This document shows positions 41,836 to 49,912 of a stretch of DNA of 64,000 bases, piece after piece. The DNA comes from Desulfuribacillus alkaliarsenatis. Lineage in GTDB: Bacteria > Bacillota > Bacilli > Desulfuribacillales > Desulfuribacillaceae. The position numbers and the translations under genes are program-made. The notes beneath the pieces are model-generated. The model was not told the DNA's origin. It saw only the letters and a program-made list of their open reading frames with translations, and made no database searches. Position 1 is the first letter of the stretch; the number at the start of each line of letters is the position of its first letter. Location of the stretch: the NCBI RefSeq assembly GCF_001730225.1, contig NZ_MIJE01000032.1, positions 62,001 through 126,000 on the forward strand. The letters run 5' to 3'.

Positions 41836-42426
41836 TTATGTTGCACTCCTTTTAGTTAAAAAATAATTTCGTGCGTCAACAGTAATTTCTGCGATTAAAA
41901 AGTGTTTTTTTAATAATTTTTCGATATTTAAGTTTAAAGCTAGGTACATAGCTTCATCCAGGTTTTTCCAGGTCATATTACGTACCTCTTCAACACCCGG
42001 GAACGAACGACTTGGCTCTATGTAGTCAGCTAAGAAAATAATTTTTTCGATATCAGACATCATTTTCCTACCAGTGGTATGGTAACAAACTGCGTCAAAT
42101 ATTTCCTTACCAAAGGGATAAGATTGTACTAAGTAGGCACCCACTGGAGCATGCCAGATTGCTGGTGCCATGGCTAAAATATCTTTTCTACCGTGGTCTG
42201 TGAGAATATTGCGCATTTTTTCCTTTGGAAGTTCTTTGGCGTAGTCATGGAACAATGCAGCCAGCATTACTTTTTCAATTGACTGGTTATAGTGTTTTGC
42301 TAAGTCTTTAGCAACAACAATTACACGTTTAGTGTGTTCAAATCGTTGGAAAGATAATGCTTTGGAAACCTCAGATAATAACTGTTCCCATTTTTCGTCT
42401 GTAATCCATTCTTTACATATGTCCAT
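41836..42426 (-). CDS. yqeK: HD-domain Ap4A hydrolase YqeK
   Basis: A 196-residue HD hydrolase. RFEHTKRV (first His), LFHDYAKELPKEK (HD) and ICxxxx-type YHTTGRKMM carry the metal ligands. YqeK proteins hydrolyse diadenosine tetraphosphate symmetrically. Its ATG lies inside the last codons of nadD (14-base overlap), with AAGGAG upstream. Confidence 0.92.
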   Translation of the reverse strand: MDICKEWITDEKWEQLLSEVSKALSFQRFEHTKRVIVVAKDLAKHYNQSIEKVMLAALFHDYAKELPKEKMRNILTDHGRKDILAMAPAIWHAPVGAYLVQSYPFGKEIFDAVCYHTTGRKMMSDIEKIIFLADYIEPSRSFPGVEEVRNMTWKNLDEAMYLALNLNIEKLLKKHFLIAEITVDARNYFLTKRSAT

Positions 42427-43006
42427 ATAAACGATTCTCCTTAATATATTGCCACGCCTCAGAAGTAACTATATAATTGACCGATTCTCCATTAGCAATC
42501 CGATTGCGTATTGTCGTTGACGATAAACTTATTATAGGTGTATCAACGTATACAATCGAGTCCTTATATTTTACACACTTTGCATCTTTAAGGCTTATTT
42601 CACCACCACGATTAAAGCCTACGATTTGACTATTATTGATAATATTATCTACGTACTTCCAGTTCTCTAAGTCATATATTGTGTCTGCACCTAATAATAA
42701 AAATAATTTAGCATCTGGATTTTGCTGCTTAATCCTTTCAATCGTGTACCATGTATAAGATACAGGTTCTTGTGATACTAATTCTATATCAGAGACCTCA
42801 AAATACGGGTTGCTTTTAATACTTAAAGCAAGCATGTTTAGACGGTGCCTAGGGTCAGTGATGCTCTTTCCCTGTTTGTGGGGTGGAGTTTTAGCAGGCA
42901 CAAACAATATTTTATCAAGTTTTAACGCGTTACGAATCCAATCAGCGCATATTAAGTGGCCAATATGTACGGGATCAAACGTCCCACCATATATTCCTAT
43001 CCTCAC
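42413..43006 (-). CDS. nadD: Nicotinate-nucleotide adenylyltransferase
   Basis: A 197-residue NadD of the NAD synthesis pathway. GTFDPVHIGHLICAD holds the HxGH nucleotidyl-transfer motif and SSTTIRNRIANGES the C-terminal ISSTxIR motif. It is part of the yhbY-nadD-yqeK-rsfS block. Confidence 0.96.
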   Translation of the reverse strand: MRIGIYGGTFDPVHIGHLICADWIRNALKLDKILFVPAKTPPHKQGKSITDPRHRLNMLALSIKSNPYFEVSDIELVSQEPVSYTWYTIERIKQQNPDAKLFLLLGADTIYDLENWKYVDNIINNSQIVGFNRGGEISLKDAKCVKYKDSIVYVDTPIISLSSTTIRNRIANGESVNYIVTSEAWQYIKENRLYGHM

Positions 43007-43040
43007 AAATTAAACCGTCCTTTTATTGATAATAATTTTA

Positions 43041-43331
43041 TTATGGCAATTCAATTTTTTTCTTCTCAGCAGATTCCTTATACAAAATAATCGTACTACC
43101 AATGATTTGCACAATCTCTGAATCAGTATGCTTTGCAACATATTCTGCTACCTGCTGTTTTTCTTCTAAGCAATTTTTCAACACACTAATTTTTATCAAT
43201 TCGCGAGCCTCTAATGCCTCTGAGATACTCTTATAAAGATTACTATTAGCTCCACCCTTTCCAACTTGAAAAATTGGTTCAAGTGGGTTTGCTAATGAGC
43301 GTAAGTGACGTTTTTGTTTTCCAGTAAGCAT
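43041..43331 (-). CDS. yhbY: CRM-domain RNA-binding protein YhbY/YqeI
   Basis: A 96-residue CRM protein associated with pre-50S ribosomes. MLTGKQKRHLRSLANPLEPIFQVGKGG and the GSTIILYKES ending are typical. ATG at 43331 is chosen, with GGAGG eight bases upstream; the five-residue longer form overlaps that site. Confidence 0.93.
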   Translation of the reverse strand: MLTGKQKRHLRSLANPLEPIFQVGKGGANSNLYKSISEALEARELIKISVLKNCLEEKQQVAEYVAKHTDSEIVQIIGSTIILYKESAEKKKIELP

Positions 43332-43382
43332 ATCTAAATCCTCCATCTTAAAACATATAATTTTTTATTGATTTTACCTGAT

Positions 43383-44222
43383 TTATTGACTTGACTTGTT
43401 TTGTAAATGACTGTGTACTAATTGGTACATTTCTTTAGTTGGCGGCTCTTGGCCTGTCCATTTCTCAAATGCTAACGCACCTTGGTGTATAAACATACCT
43501 AATCCTCTATGAATTCTACACCCTACTTTTTGCGCTTCTAATAAGAGCTTTGTGTTTAATGGGTTATATACAATATCGCTTATAATTTGTTCACTATGTA
43601 GAAGACTAGCTGCAATTGGAGTGTGCTCAGTGTTTGGGTGCATTCCAATTGGGGTCGTATTTACAACTATGTCAAAGTCTTTTAAATCATTTTCTTCATT
43701 GAGTTGACTTGTTTTTATATTACCAATATTTATTAAATCATTGGCTATTTTCTGTGCTTTGGCTGCATTTCTTCCTAAGATAGTGATATCTGTAGATCCA
43801 TTTACAATTAAAGCGTATACAATACCCCGTGCAGCCCCTCCTGAACCTATTATAGCCACCCGTTTGTCAGCGACTCGTATTTGTAGTTCTTGCTCTAATG
43901 ATTTGACATAGCCTAATCCATCGGTATTATATCCTTTAAGAATACCATTTTCATTCACAATAGTATTCACAGCACCGATAAGCTTAGCTGATTCATCTAA
44001 AGCATCTAAGTAAGGGATTACAGATTCTTTATACGGAATAGTCACATTAACGCCTGTCATATCTAATGCCCTTATAGCCAATACAGCATTTTGTAGCTGC
44101 TCTGGCTTGATATCAAAGCTTTGATAATGGAATGACAAGCCCAATTTATTGAATGCAAAATTGTGCATCAAAGGTGACAGACTATGACCTACTGGATGCC
44201 CATATAAACCAACTAATCTCAT
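43383..44222 (-). CDS. aroE: Shikimate dehydrogenase
   Basis: A 279-residue AroE, reducing 3-dehydroshikimate with NADPH. The substrate site is GHPVGHSLSPLMHN, the catalytic Lys is in VTIPYKE, and the NADP loop is IIGSGGAARGI followed by NRxxxKA-like GRNAAKA. ATG at 44222 is used, with GGAG eight bases upstream. The gene is nested between yqeH and yhbY as in Bacillus. Confidence 0.96.
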   Translation of the reverse strand: MRLVGLYGHPVGHSLSPLMHNFAFNKLGLSFHYQSFDIKPEQLQNAVLAIRALDMTGVNVTIPYKESVIPYLDALDESAKLIGAVNTIVNENGILKGYNTDGLGYVKSLEQELQIRVADKRVAIIGSGGAARGIVYALIVNGSTDITILGRNAAKAQKIANDLINIGNIKTSQLNEENDLKDFDIVVNTTPIGMHPNTEHTPIAASLLHSEQIISDIVYNPLNTKLLLEAQKVGCRIHRGLGMFIHQGALAFEKWTGQEPPTKEMYQLVHSHLQNKSSQ

Positions 44223-44249
44223 GCTATTATCTCCATTCACATCTAATAC

Positions 44250-45404
44250 TTATATAAGTGCTGTCCTCGTTCTAACCTCTGCAGCTTCTGGTACATATAA
44301 TCTTAATTTTGACTTATAGCCCTTAAGTGTAATCCAACCTAAGCCTGCAATCACAACATCTATTTCCTGATAAACAGGGATATCTAGTTCAATAATTTTA
44401 TTGAGTGAAAAATCCTGCGCACAATCAGCACATGGCGGTGTTAGTAAATCTTTGTTATGTGTTTGATATAAATCGTCAGCATTATCAAGTTTTGTTCTAT
44501 GAACATTAAGCTCATTAGACACATAACACACAAATGGTTGTTTATCTCCTTCAAGGTAATCAAACCTAGCTAAACCTCCAAGAAATAGCGTTTGCTTACT
44601 GTTTAATTGATATATTCTTGGATTTATGCGTTTGGCTGGTATCACAGCTTGTAAGCATTTGGGGCATATTTGCTCCGTCAACCGCTCATGCTTTATAATT
44701 CCAGGAGTATCATAAATCGCATACTCACTAGACAACGGAATTTTCAGTGTCTCTACAGTAGTACCAGAGTATACAGAAGTAGTGATCTCTGGTATGTCAA
44801 ACATTTTCACTTGCTCGGCCTGTCCTATTAATATGGGGACTAGACGATTTAGCAATGTTGATTTCCCTACATTTGTTGCTCCAATAACATAGATATTCTT
44901 ATTAACATAATGCTTCAATACAGCATTAGCAAGATTGTCTAAATCCCAACGCTTTAATGCACTTACTAGAAACACCTTTTCTACTTGCAAGCCTTTTTGT
45001 ACTAATTCATCACTTACCCATAATCTGATTCTTTCTGCATTGATATCTCTTGGTAATACGTCAGCTTTGTTGATTACTACATATATTGGAAATTCCGCAA
45101 GGTATTCAGGTACTTGACTAAGCCATGAGCCCTCAAAGTCAAAAATATCAATTACATATAAGATTGCCGCTGAACTATCTTTAGAAACTTGTCTTAAAAT
45201 ATTAATAAACTTTGTTTCATCTAATGTTACCTGTAATATTTCGTTATAATGCTTTATTCGATGGCAGCGCTTACAAATAAGCTTTTTTTGTTCATTATTT
45301 TTTAATTTCTTTTCAGGAACATACCCTGGTAAATTTTCAGTTTGGGATTGTAATGTAGCTCCACAGCCATAGCATTTAATATTTGCCTCCGTTAGCGAGT
45401 CCAT
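44250..45404 (-). CDS. yqeH: Circularly permuted GTPase YqeH
   Basis: A 384-residue ribosome-assembly GTPase for the 30S subunit. An N-terminal zinc finger (CYGCG ... CKRC) is followed by permuted G motifs: NKAD (G4) precedes GATNVGKST (G1) and DTPG (G3). A second Cys cluster (CPKC) and a C-terminal domain follow. It overlaps yqeG by 13 bases. Confidence 0.95.
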   Translation of the reverse strand: MDSLTEANIKCYGCGATLQSQTENLPGYVPEKKLKNNEQKKLICKRCHRIKHYNEILQVTLDETKFINILRQVSKDSSAAILYVIDIFDFEGSWLSQVPEYLAEFPIYVVINKADVLPRDINAERIRLWVSDELVQKGLQVEKVFLVSALKRWDLDNLANAVLKHYVNKNIYVIGATNVGKSTLLNRLVPILIGQAEQVKMFDIPEITTSVYSGTTVETLKIPLSSEYAIYDTPGIIKHERLTEQICPKCLQAVIPAKRINPRIYQLNSKQTLFLGGLARFDYLEGDKQPFVCYVSNELNVHRTKLDNADDLYQTHNKDLLTPPCADCAQDFSLNKIIELDIPVYQEIDVVIAGLGWITLKGYKSKLRLYVPEAAEVRTRTALI

Positions 45405-45922
45405 GATATTAACCCCTTCTTAAATAAATGGCGAACTATTCTCTTTTCAATCCGTCGATTAAATTTCGTCATTAAAAATTCCTTCTCACCTATTGGGTCG
45501 ACCAGTATTGTATACATACCCATACGGTTACCACCTAAAACATCAGTCAAAACCTGGTCACCAATAACAGCAGTTTTGTTTGCTGGCAATTGCAGCATCT
45601 TCAAACCCGTAACAAAACCTTTTTTCAAAGGCTTTCTAGCTTTATGAATAAATGACACATTCATTGGGTCAGCAAATTCTTTAACTCGTATTTCGTTATT
45701 ATTTGATATTATAACTACCTTAATGCCTTCATCATTTAGCTCTTTGAACCACTGTATAACCTCTTGCGTCGTAGCTGGCTCATCCCATCTAACTAATGTA
45801 TTGTCAAGATCCGTAAGCACGCCTTCAATGCCACGTTTTTTTAAATCCTTTGGTTTTATCTGATGAATATTCGTTACATATAAATCTGGTATAAATTTTT
45901 TCAATAAAGACAATCTGCTCAC
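45392..45922 (-). CDS. yqeG: HAD phosphatase YqeG
   Basis: A 176-residue HAD IIIA phosphatase. DLDNTLVRWD is motif I, VIISNNNE motif II, and GDQVLTDVLGGNRMGM motif III. The YqeG/PgpP-like family dephosphorylates lipids or related substrates in some organisms, which is unproven here. It is coupled to yqeH by overlap. Confidence 0.92.
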   Translation of the reverse strand: MSRLSLLKKFIPDLYVTNIHQIKPKDLKKRGIEGVLTDLDNTLVRWDEPATTQEVIQWFKELNDEGIKVVIISNNNEIRVKEFADPMNVSFIHKARKPLKKGFVTGLKMLQLPANKTAVIGDQVLTDVLGGNRMGMYTILVDPIGEKEFLMTKFNRRIEKRIVRHLFKKGLISWTR

Positions 45923-45946
45923 CCCAAAGTTTTCAATAAAAATATC

Positions 45947-46102
45947 TTAATCCTTATTTTCTCCTAAATATTTAGCAATTAACAAAAACGTAACTACAAT
46001 AAATAGCACATCAAGAATTGGTTGCAGCCCAGTCCCAAACGGCCACTCCCTAGTAATTAGATGTACGACTGCAAATATAACAAATAAAATATTTGATAGC
46101 AT
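45947..46102 (-). CDS. 51-residue membrane protein, unknown
   Basis: A small gene read from ATG at 46102 (MLSNILFVIFAVVHLITREW ... ending KYLGENKD), with GGAGG four bases upstream. Two hydrophobic stretches (about 3-17 and 30-44) flank a short polar turn, suggesting a hairpin membrane protein. I do not recognise the family. It lies 24 bases before yqeG and fills a gap that otherwise looks empty, so it is probably co-transcribed with it. Confidence 0.72.
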   Translation of the reverse strand: MLSNILFVIFAVVHLITREWPFGTGLQPILDVLFIVVTFLLIAKYLGENKD

Positions 46103-46121
46103 AGTTCCTCCAATTTATAGA

Positions 46122-46160
46122 AGAAACACACCAGCATGCAATAATACTATGCTAGGTGTG
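46122..46160 (-). terminator. Probable terminator after the STAS gene
   Basis: CACACCTAGCAT pairs with ATGCTGGTGTG (one bulged base) around an 11-base loop, followed by TTTCTTCT on the minus strand, 16 bases after the STAS gene stop. The T-run is interrupted. Confidence 0.55.
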
Positions 46161-46175
46161 CATAATAACAAAAAA

Positions 46176-46577
46176 TTAATAATCACGCAATGGTAATGGC
46201 AAATCAATTTGTTCTTTCAACACCTTAAATCCTTCCTCTTTTGTCTTAACGACTGGGAAAACGAGGTGAAATTTAGATATTTTGAACAAATCATAGATAA
46301 AATCATTCGTAACTATAAGCGCCATTTTACGATCAATACTTGCAATTTGTTTAGCAAAATTAATAAGTAAACCAAAACCAGTACTATCTATGTATTCTAC
46401 ATCTGCCATATCGATGATATATCCGTCAGCAGAGTTATCGAATAAATTCTTTAGCCGTACTTTTGCTTCTTGTGTCGTTCCATAAGTCAGCTTACCTTTA
46501 ATGGATACAATTTGCATGCCATGTTCTTTTGTTTGTGATAAATCTGGTGGTGTTAGTGAGCTTTCTTTTTCTTGCAT
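46176..46577 (-). CDS. STAS-domain anti-sigma factor antagonist-like protein
   Basis: A 133-residue protein of the SpoIIAA/RsbV type. A polar N-terminal tail precedes a STAS domain (about 22-125) with the phospho-acceptor Ser in VEYIDSTGFGLLINF. No anti-sigma kinase or sigma factor gene is adjacent, so its partner must be elsewhere. ATG at 46577 is chosen; GAGGTG lies 11 bases upstream and a TTG one codon earlier is an alternative. Confidence 0.85.
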   Translation of the reverse strand: MQEKESSLTPPDLSQTKEHGMQIVSIKGKLTYGTTQEAKVRLKNLFDNSADGYIIDMADVEYIDSTGFGLLINFAKQIASIDRKMALIVTNDFIYDLFKISKFHLVFPVVKTKEEGFKVLKEQIDLPLPLRDY

Positions 46578-46633
46578 CAACTTGCTTTCACCTCTCAACG
46601 ACTTATTTATATGGATATCTTTACTTATTCATC

Positions 46634-46662
46634 ATTATCTTAGTAAAACTACGTAATGTCAA
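46634..46662 (-). promoter_or_regulatory. Sigma-A promoter of the STAS gene
   Basis: TTGACA (46657-46662), 17 bases, GATAAT (46634-46639) on the minus strand, 57 bases before the start. It lies in the narrow divergent gap with the DUF3793 gene. Confidence 0.75.
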
Positions 46663-46692
46663 TGAATTTTGCGGTATTGGAGGCTATGGATA

Positions 46693-47280
46693 TTGAATAA
46701 TCTAACTAAAGATTTCATATTATTACGTTCACATTTAGACGATAGACAATATCTTCAAGCAACCATTCAATTTCATGCAGCACCTGTTACTGCAATGGCT
46801 AAACCTTCAGTGTTACTAAGTTTTACTGACAAAAACAGGAGCTCATTAAGATTATGGAATGAATTTGCGTCAGAAACAAATGTTTTAATTAACGATAATC
46901 AGCTTACCTATATTGAATTGAAAAAAAGTGCTTCATCCTCATTAGTACTTTTTTATAACCGCCAAATATTAGAACAAGCGATTTTCACTTCAAATGTTAT
47001 GCAATTTTTACAATCATACGGTTATAAGACCCAGACATCGCTTGATAACATAATATATATATTAAAACAACGCTTCAAAAATGCATGCCCCCATGAAGTT
47101 GGGGTATTCCTTGGGATACCTATGAACGACGTAATTGGTTTTATCAATAATAAAGGCCGGAATTATTTGTATTGCGGATATTGGAAGGTATACTCATGTG
47201 TCTATACAGCTAAAAAGACTTTTTCCACTTATAATCAAGCTAAGGAAAAAGTCTTGGAGGAGCTAAGTTTGCGGTTGTAA
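46693..47280 (+). CDS. DUF3793 family protein
   Basis: A 195-residue protein whose C-terminal half has the DUF3793 pattern: CPHEVGVFLGIPMNDVIGFINNKGRNYLYCGYWKVY, then a Tyr/Lys-rich tail. The family is clostridial and its function is unknown. The start is taken as TTG at 46693, with GGAGG nine bases upstream; an ATG at 46686 is out of frame and stops at once. It runs convergently into nifV(alpha), and the two coding ends overlap by 46 bases, leaving no intergenic terminator. Confidence 0.8.
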   Translation: MNNLTKDFILLRSHLDDRQYLQATIQFHAAPVTAMAKPSVLLSFTDKNRSSLRLWNEFASETNVLINDNQLTYIELKKSASSSLVLFYNRQILEQAIFTSNVMQFLQSYGYKTQTSLDNIIYILKQRFKNACPHEVGVFLGIPMNDVIGFINNKGRNYLYCGYWKVYSCVYTAKKTFSTYNQAKEKVLEELSLRL

Positions 47281-48071
47281 AAAATATTCATTATTTCATC
47301 TTGAACATCACCTAGCCGTTTTAAGGTTTCTTTGATTTTGCGATCATGTTTCATTTGCATGTCATAAGCTTGCAACAGATGTAGTAAATTACAGTTGCCA
47401 GTTCGTTCTCCGACACCACCAATTGTACAATCTACATACTTTACACCAGCACGCACACTTGCTAACGAGTTAGCTACTGCCATGCCAAAATCATTATGGG
47501 TGTGAATTGCAAGCGGAATATCTATTTGATGATTTAAATAAAAGATGTCCTCATAGGCTTTTTTAGTAGTTAATACTCCAACGGTATCAGCATATCTAAC
47601 CCTAGATGCACCTAATTGTTTAGCTATTATGCATAATTCTAATAAGAAACCTAAATCAGCCCTAGACGCATCCTCTAAGCCAACATGGATTTCAAAACCT
47701 TTTTTCCTAGCATAATCTATGCATTTTTTCATCTGTTCTTTAACCCAAGTTCGGTTTTTCTTTAGCTTCTCTTGAATATGCAAATCAGATGCAGGAACTG
47801 ATATATGTATAATATCAACTCCGCACTCTACAGATGCTTGTATGTCGTTTATGTTCATACGGTTCCATGTAGCTATTTTGCTTTTTAGTCCAAGATTAAC
47901 TATGTTTTTTATGCTCTCTACTTCAATACCGCCAATCGCTGGTGTTCCAGCCTCTATCTGTCTTACACCAATATAGTCTAACAGGGTAGCAATTTTGCTT
48001 TTTTCCTCTACGTTTAACGCAATCCCTGCCTGTTGTTCTCCATCCCGTAATGTAGTATCAACAATATACAC
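47235..48071 (-). CDS. nifV: Homocitrate synthase, catalytic half (NifV alpha type)
   Basis: A 278-residue protein with the complete TIM-barrel half of homocitrate/isopropylmalate synthases: VDTTLRDGEQQAG at the N-terminus, and AIHTHNDFGMAVANSL with the metal-binding HTHND. It stops before the usual C-terminal regulatory domains, which are on the preceding gene. This is the split NifV seen in Clostridium pasteurianum. GTG at 48071 is chosen, with GGAG eight bases upstream. It supplies homocitrate for FeMo-cofactor. Confidence 0.87.
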   Translation of the reverse strand: MYIVDTTLRDGEQQAGIALNVEEKSKIATLLDYIGVRQIEAGTPAIGGIEVESIKNIVNLGLKSKIATWNRMNINDIQASVECGVDIIHISVPASDLHIQEKLKKNRTWVKEQMKKCIDYARKKGFEIHVGLEDASRADLGFLLELCIIAKQLGASRVRYADTVGVLTTKKAYEDIFYLNHQIDIPLAIHTHNDFGMAVANSLASVRAGVKYVDCTIGGVGERTGNCNLLHLLQAYDMQMKHDRKIKETLKRLGDVQDEIMNIFYNRKLSSSKTFSLA

Positions 48072-48088
48072 GTTTATCACTCCCTTTC

Positions 48089-49189
48089 TTAGCAAGTATT
48101 ACTTTCAATCTGCTTAATCATTGATAATAGTTCTTCATCACAAATTGAACGCTTTAAGTTGATGCTATTATTTCTAATTGTTTCTAGTAAGATTGGTATT
48201 TGTGTACAAGTAAGCGGGATTTTCCATTTTTTTATTTGAGTTTGCAATGACTTACAGCCTGAATGCTTACCTAATAAAAGTTTTCGGTTTTGACCTACAA
48301 ATTCTGGTGCATATGGTTCGTAGGTAGCATGATTTTTGGCAATCCCATCTGCGTGCACTCCCGACTCATATTTAAATATACCATCACCTATAATAGGCTT
48401 ATTGTGTGCTATTTTATTCCCAGTTGCTTGTTCGTACGCTTTTGCCGTTGTTTGTATAAAAGATAGCTCTTTAATTCCTGTATACTCTTGATTACTTAAG
48501 ATTGTCAGTGACATAACTATCTCTTCTAATGGAGTGTACTGCGAACTCATCCCTCCATTTATATGGGTAGTTATGGAATCAACTCCTTGCTCAACTGCAT
48601 TAAAGCTAATAGCAGTCGCTGTATATGCATCATTTCTAGCACACACATTAATTTTTACCTGCAATTCTTTTTTAATAAGCATAATATAGTTCTCATACAA
48701 TGGTAGTACTGTTCGCTGTAAGCCAGATAACCTAAGCACACTTACTCCATACCTTCGAACAACTTGCTTTAGTTGCTGCCAATTATCTTGCTTAAATAAT
48801 TCAAAGAAATCAGCAACGGACACCTCTACCATAATATTTTTTAATTTGCTAAGTAATATTGGATCAAACGATAAAATGTCTTTAACTGGAATAATTAAAA
48901 TTTCGACTTTCTCGGAAAGGGTCTTGGTCAATACACTTACTTGCTCATGTCTATCGTATTTTGAATCGTCGCATAAACGGTATGCTAAGGAAACTGGTTT
49001 AAGTATACTTAAAATGTCCTTTGACTGTGATTCGTTGCATATATTTATGAGGTATTGCAATGTGTCCTTATTAACTTCAAAAGTTTTAACCCCTGCCCCT
49101 ATGAGCCCTTCTAAAATATCTTTAATTGCGTAAAAATCTGCTCTTTCATTACAAATAGTGATTAGTGTTTTATCGATAATTGTTAACAT
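48089..49189 (-). CDS. nifV: Homocitrate synthase, second half (NifV omega type)
   Basis: A 366-residue protein. The N-terminal two thirds resemble a degenerate TIM barrel without the DTTLRDGxQ active-site motif. The end has the family's C-terminal signature FKYESGVHADGIAKNHATYEPYAPEFVG and GKHSG. Together with the next gene it makes one functional homocitrate synthase, as the omega/alpha pair of Clostridium pasteurianum does, in the same order. The ATG has GGGGTG five bases upstream. Confidence 0.83.
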   Translation of the reverse strand: MLTIIDKTLITICNERADFYAIKDILEGLIGAGVKTFEVNKDTLQYLINICNESQSKDILSILKPVSLAYRLCDDSKYDRHEQVSVLTKTLSEKVEILIIPVKDILSFDPILLSKLKNIMVEVSVADFFELFKQDNWQQLKQVVRRYGVSVLRLSGLQRTVLPLYENYIMLIKKELQVKINVCARNDAYTATAISFNAVEQGVDSITTHINGGMSSQYTPLEEIVMSLTILSNQEYTGIKELSFIQTTAKAYEQATGNKIAHNKPIIGDGIFKYESGVHADGIAKNHATYEPYAPEFVGQNRKLLLGKHSGCKSLQTQIKKWKIPLTCTQIPILLETIRNNSINLKRSICDEELLSMIKQIESNTC

Positions 49190-49234
49190 GTTTTCACCCC
49201 ATCCACTCCAATCTTAAATTATTGCAGCGAAATG

Positions 49235-49876
49235 CTATTTGCATATTTTTTTAGTAATAAGTACCCTTAACTCTTTCTCATTAATTCTTTCTATCTTACT
49301 CGATAAGGCACGACTCACAATTTCTGCTTCTAACCAAGGAGGTATATGACTACAGTAAACCTCTAGTTTATAATATAACCCCTTTTTCAAAATAGGTAAT
49401 AGCACTTGCTTAGATGTAATACCTAAGTTATTTCCCTGTATTTTTGTTAGAGACACTTGATAATGACCATTACCAAAATCTTTTGGCCCAATCGCCTCAA
49501 GCTGTTGCTTTTTTCGTAGCTCGGTTATTTCAAGCTCGCTTTGCTCTAATAGCTCTTGCTTATAAACATGCTCTAAATAGTCTGTAGGCGTTCCTTCAAA
49601 CTCCCATATATTTATACCAGCCTTCTCAAATTCAAAATAAGGTACCCCCGAAACAGACTGCCCAATAAATGTTTTACAATCACCTAAGCTATTTATAATG
49701 GCACCCATTATATCCCGTAATTGTGCCATGTTTTTAATTCCATCCATAGTAAAAGGTTTAGTTGTCTCTAATTCCCATTGACCTTGGTATTTTTTATATA
49801 CTACGATATTTCCACTGTTATTTAGAGGAGTGATATTACCCTCTTCATCAATAAAGGATGCAATTCGTTTAGCCAT
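49235..49876 (-). CDS. AnfO-like nitrogenase accessory protein
   Basis: A 213-residue protein resembling the AnfO family of Fe-only nitrogenase clusters: MAKRIASFIDEEGNITPLNNSGNIVVY, INSLGDCKTFIGQSVSGVPYFEFEKAGINIWEFEGTP, and a Glu/Lys-rich middle. It is encoded in a Mo-type operon between the ferredoxin and split nifV, which is unusual for the name. ATG at 49876 is chosen, with GGAG eight bases upstream. Its function is unproven; a role in cofactor assembly or nitrogenase maintenance is inferred from position. Confidence 0.7.
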   Translation of the reverse strand: MAKRIASFIDEEGNITPLNNSGNIVVYKKYQGQWELETTKPFTMDGIKNMAQLRDIMGAIINSLGDCKTFIGQSVSGVPYFEFEKAGINIWEFEGTPTDYLEHVYKQELLEQSELEITELRKKQQLEAIGPKDFGNGHYQVSLTKIQGNNLGITSKQVLLPILKKGLYYKLEVYCSHIPPWLEAEIVSRALSSKIERINEKELRVLITKKICK

Positions 49877-49912
49877 TATTTCCACTCCATTCTGTCAAAA
49901 CCATTTATAAAA

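Noticed and set aside
46686-46700. ATG at 46686 as start of the DUF3793 gene
   Set aside because: It is out of frame and meets a stop after four codons; TTG at 46693 is in frame with GGAGG at proper distance.
48071-48095. Split nifV as a frameshifted pseudogene
   Set aside because: Both halves have separate starts, ribosome-binding sites and the conserved motifs expected of each half, in the same order as the known omega/alpha pair; the omega barrel is also not simply the missing part of alpha.
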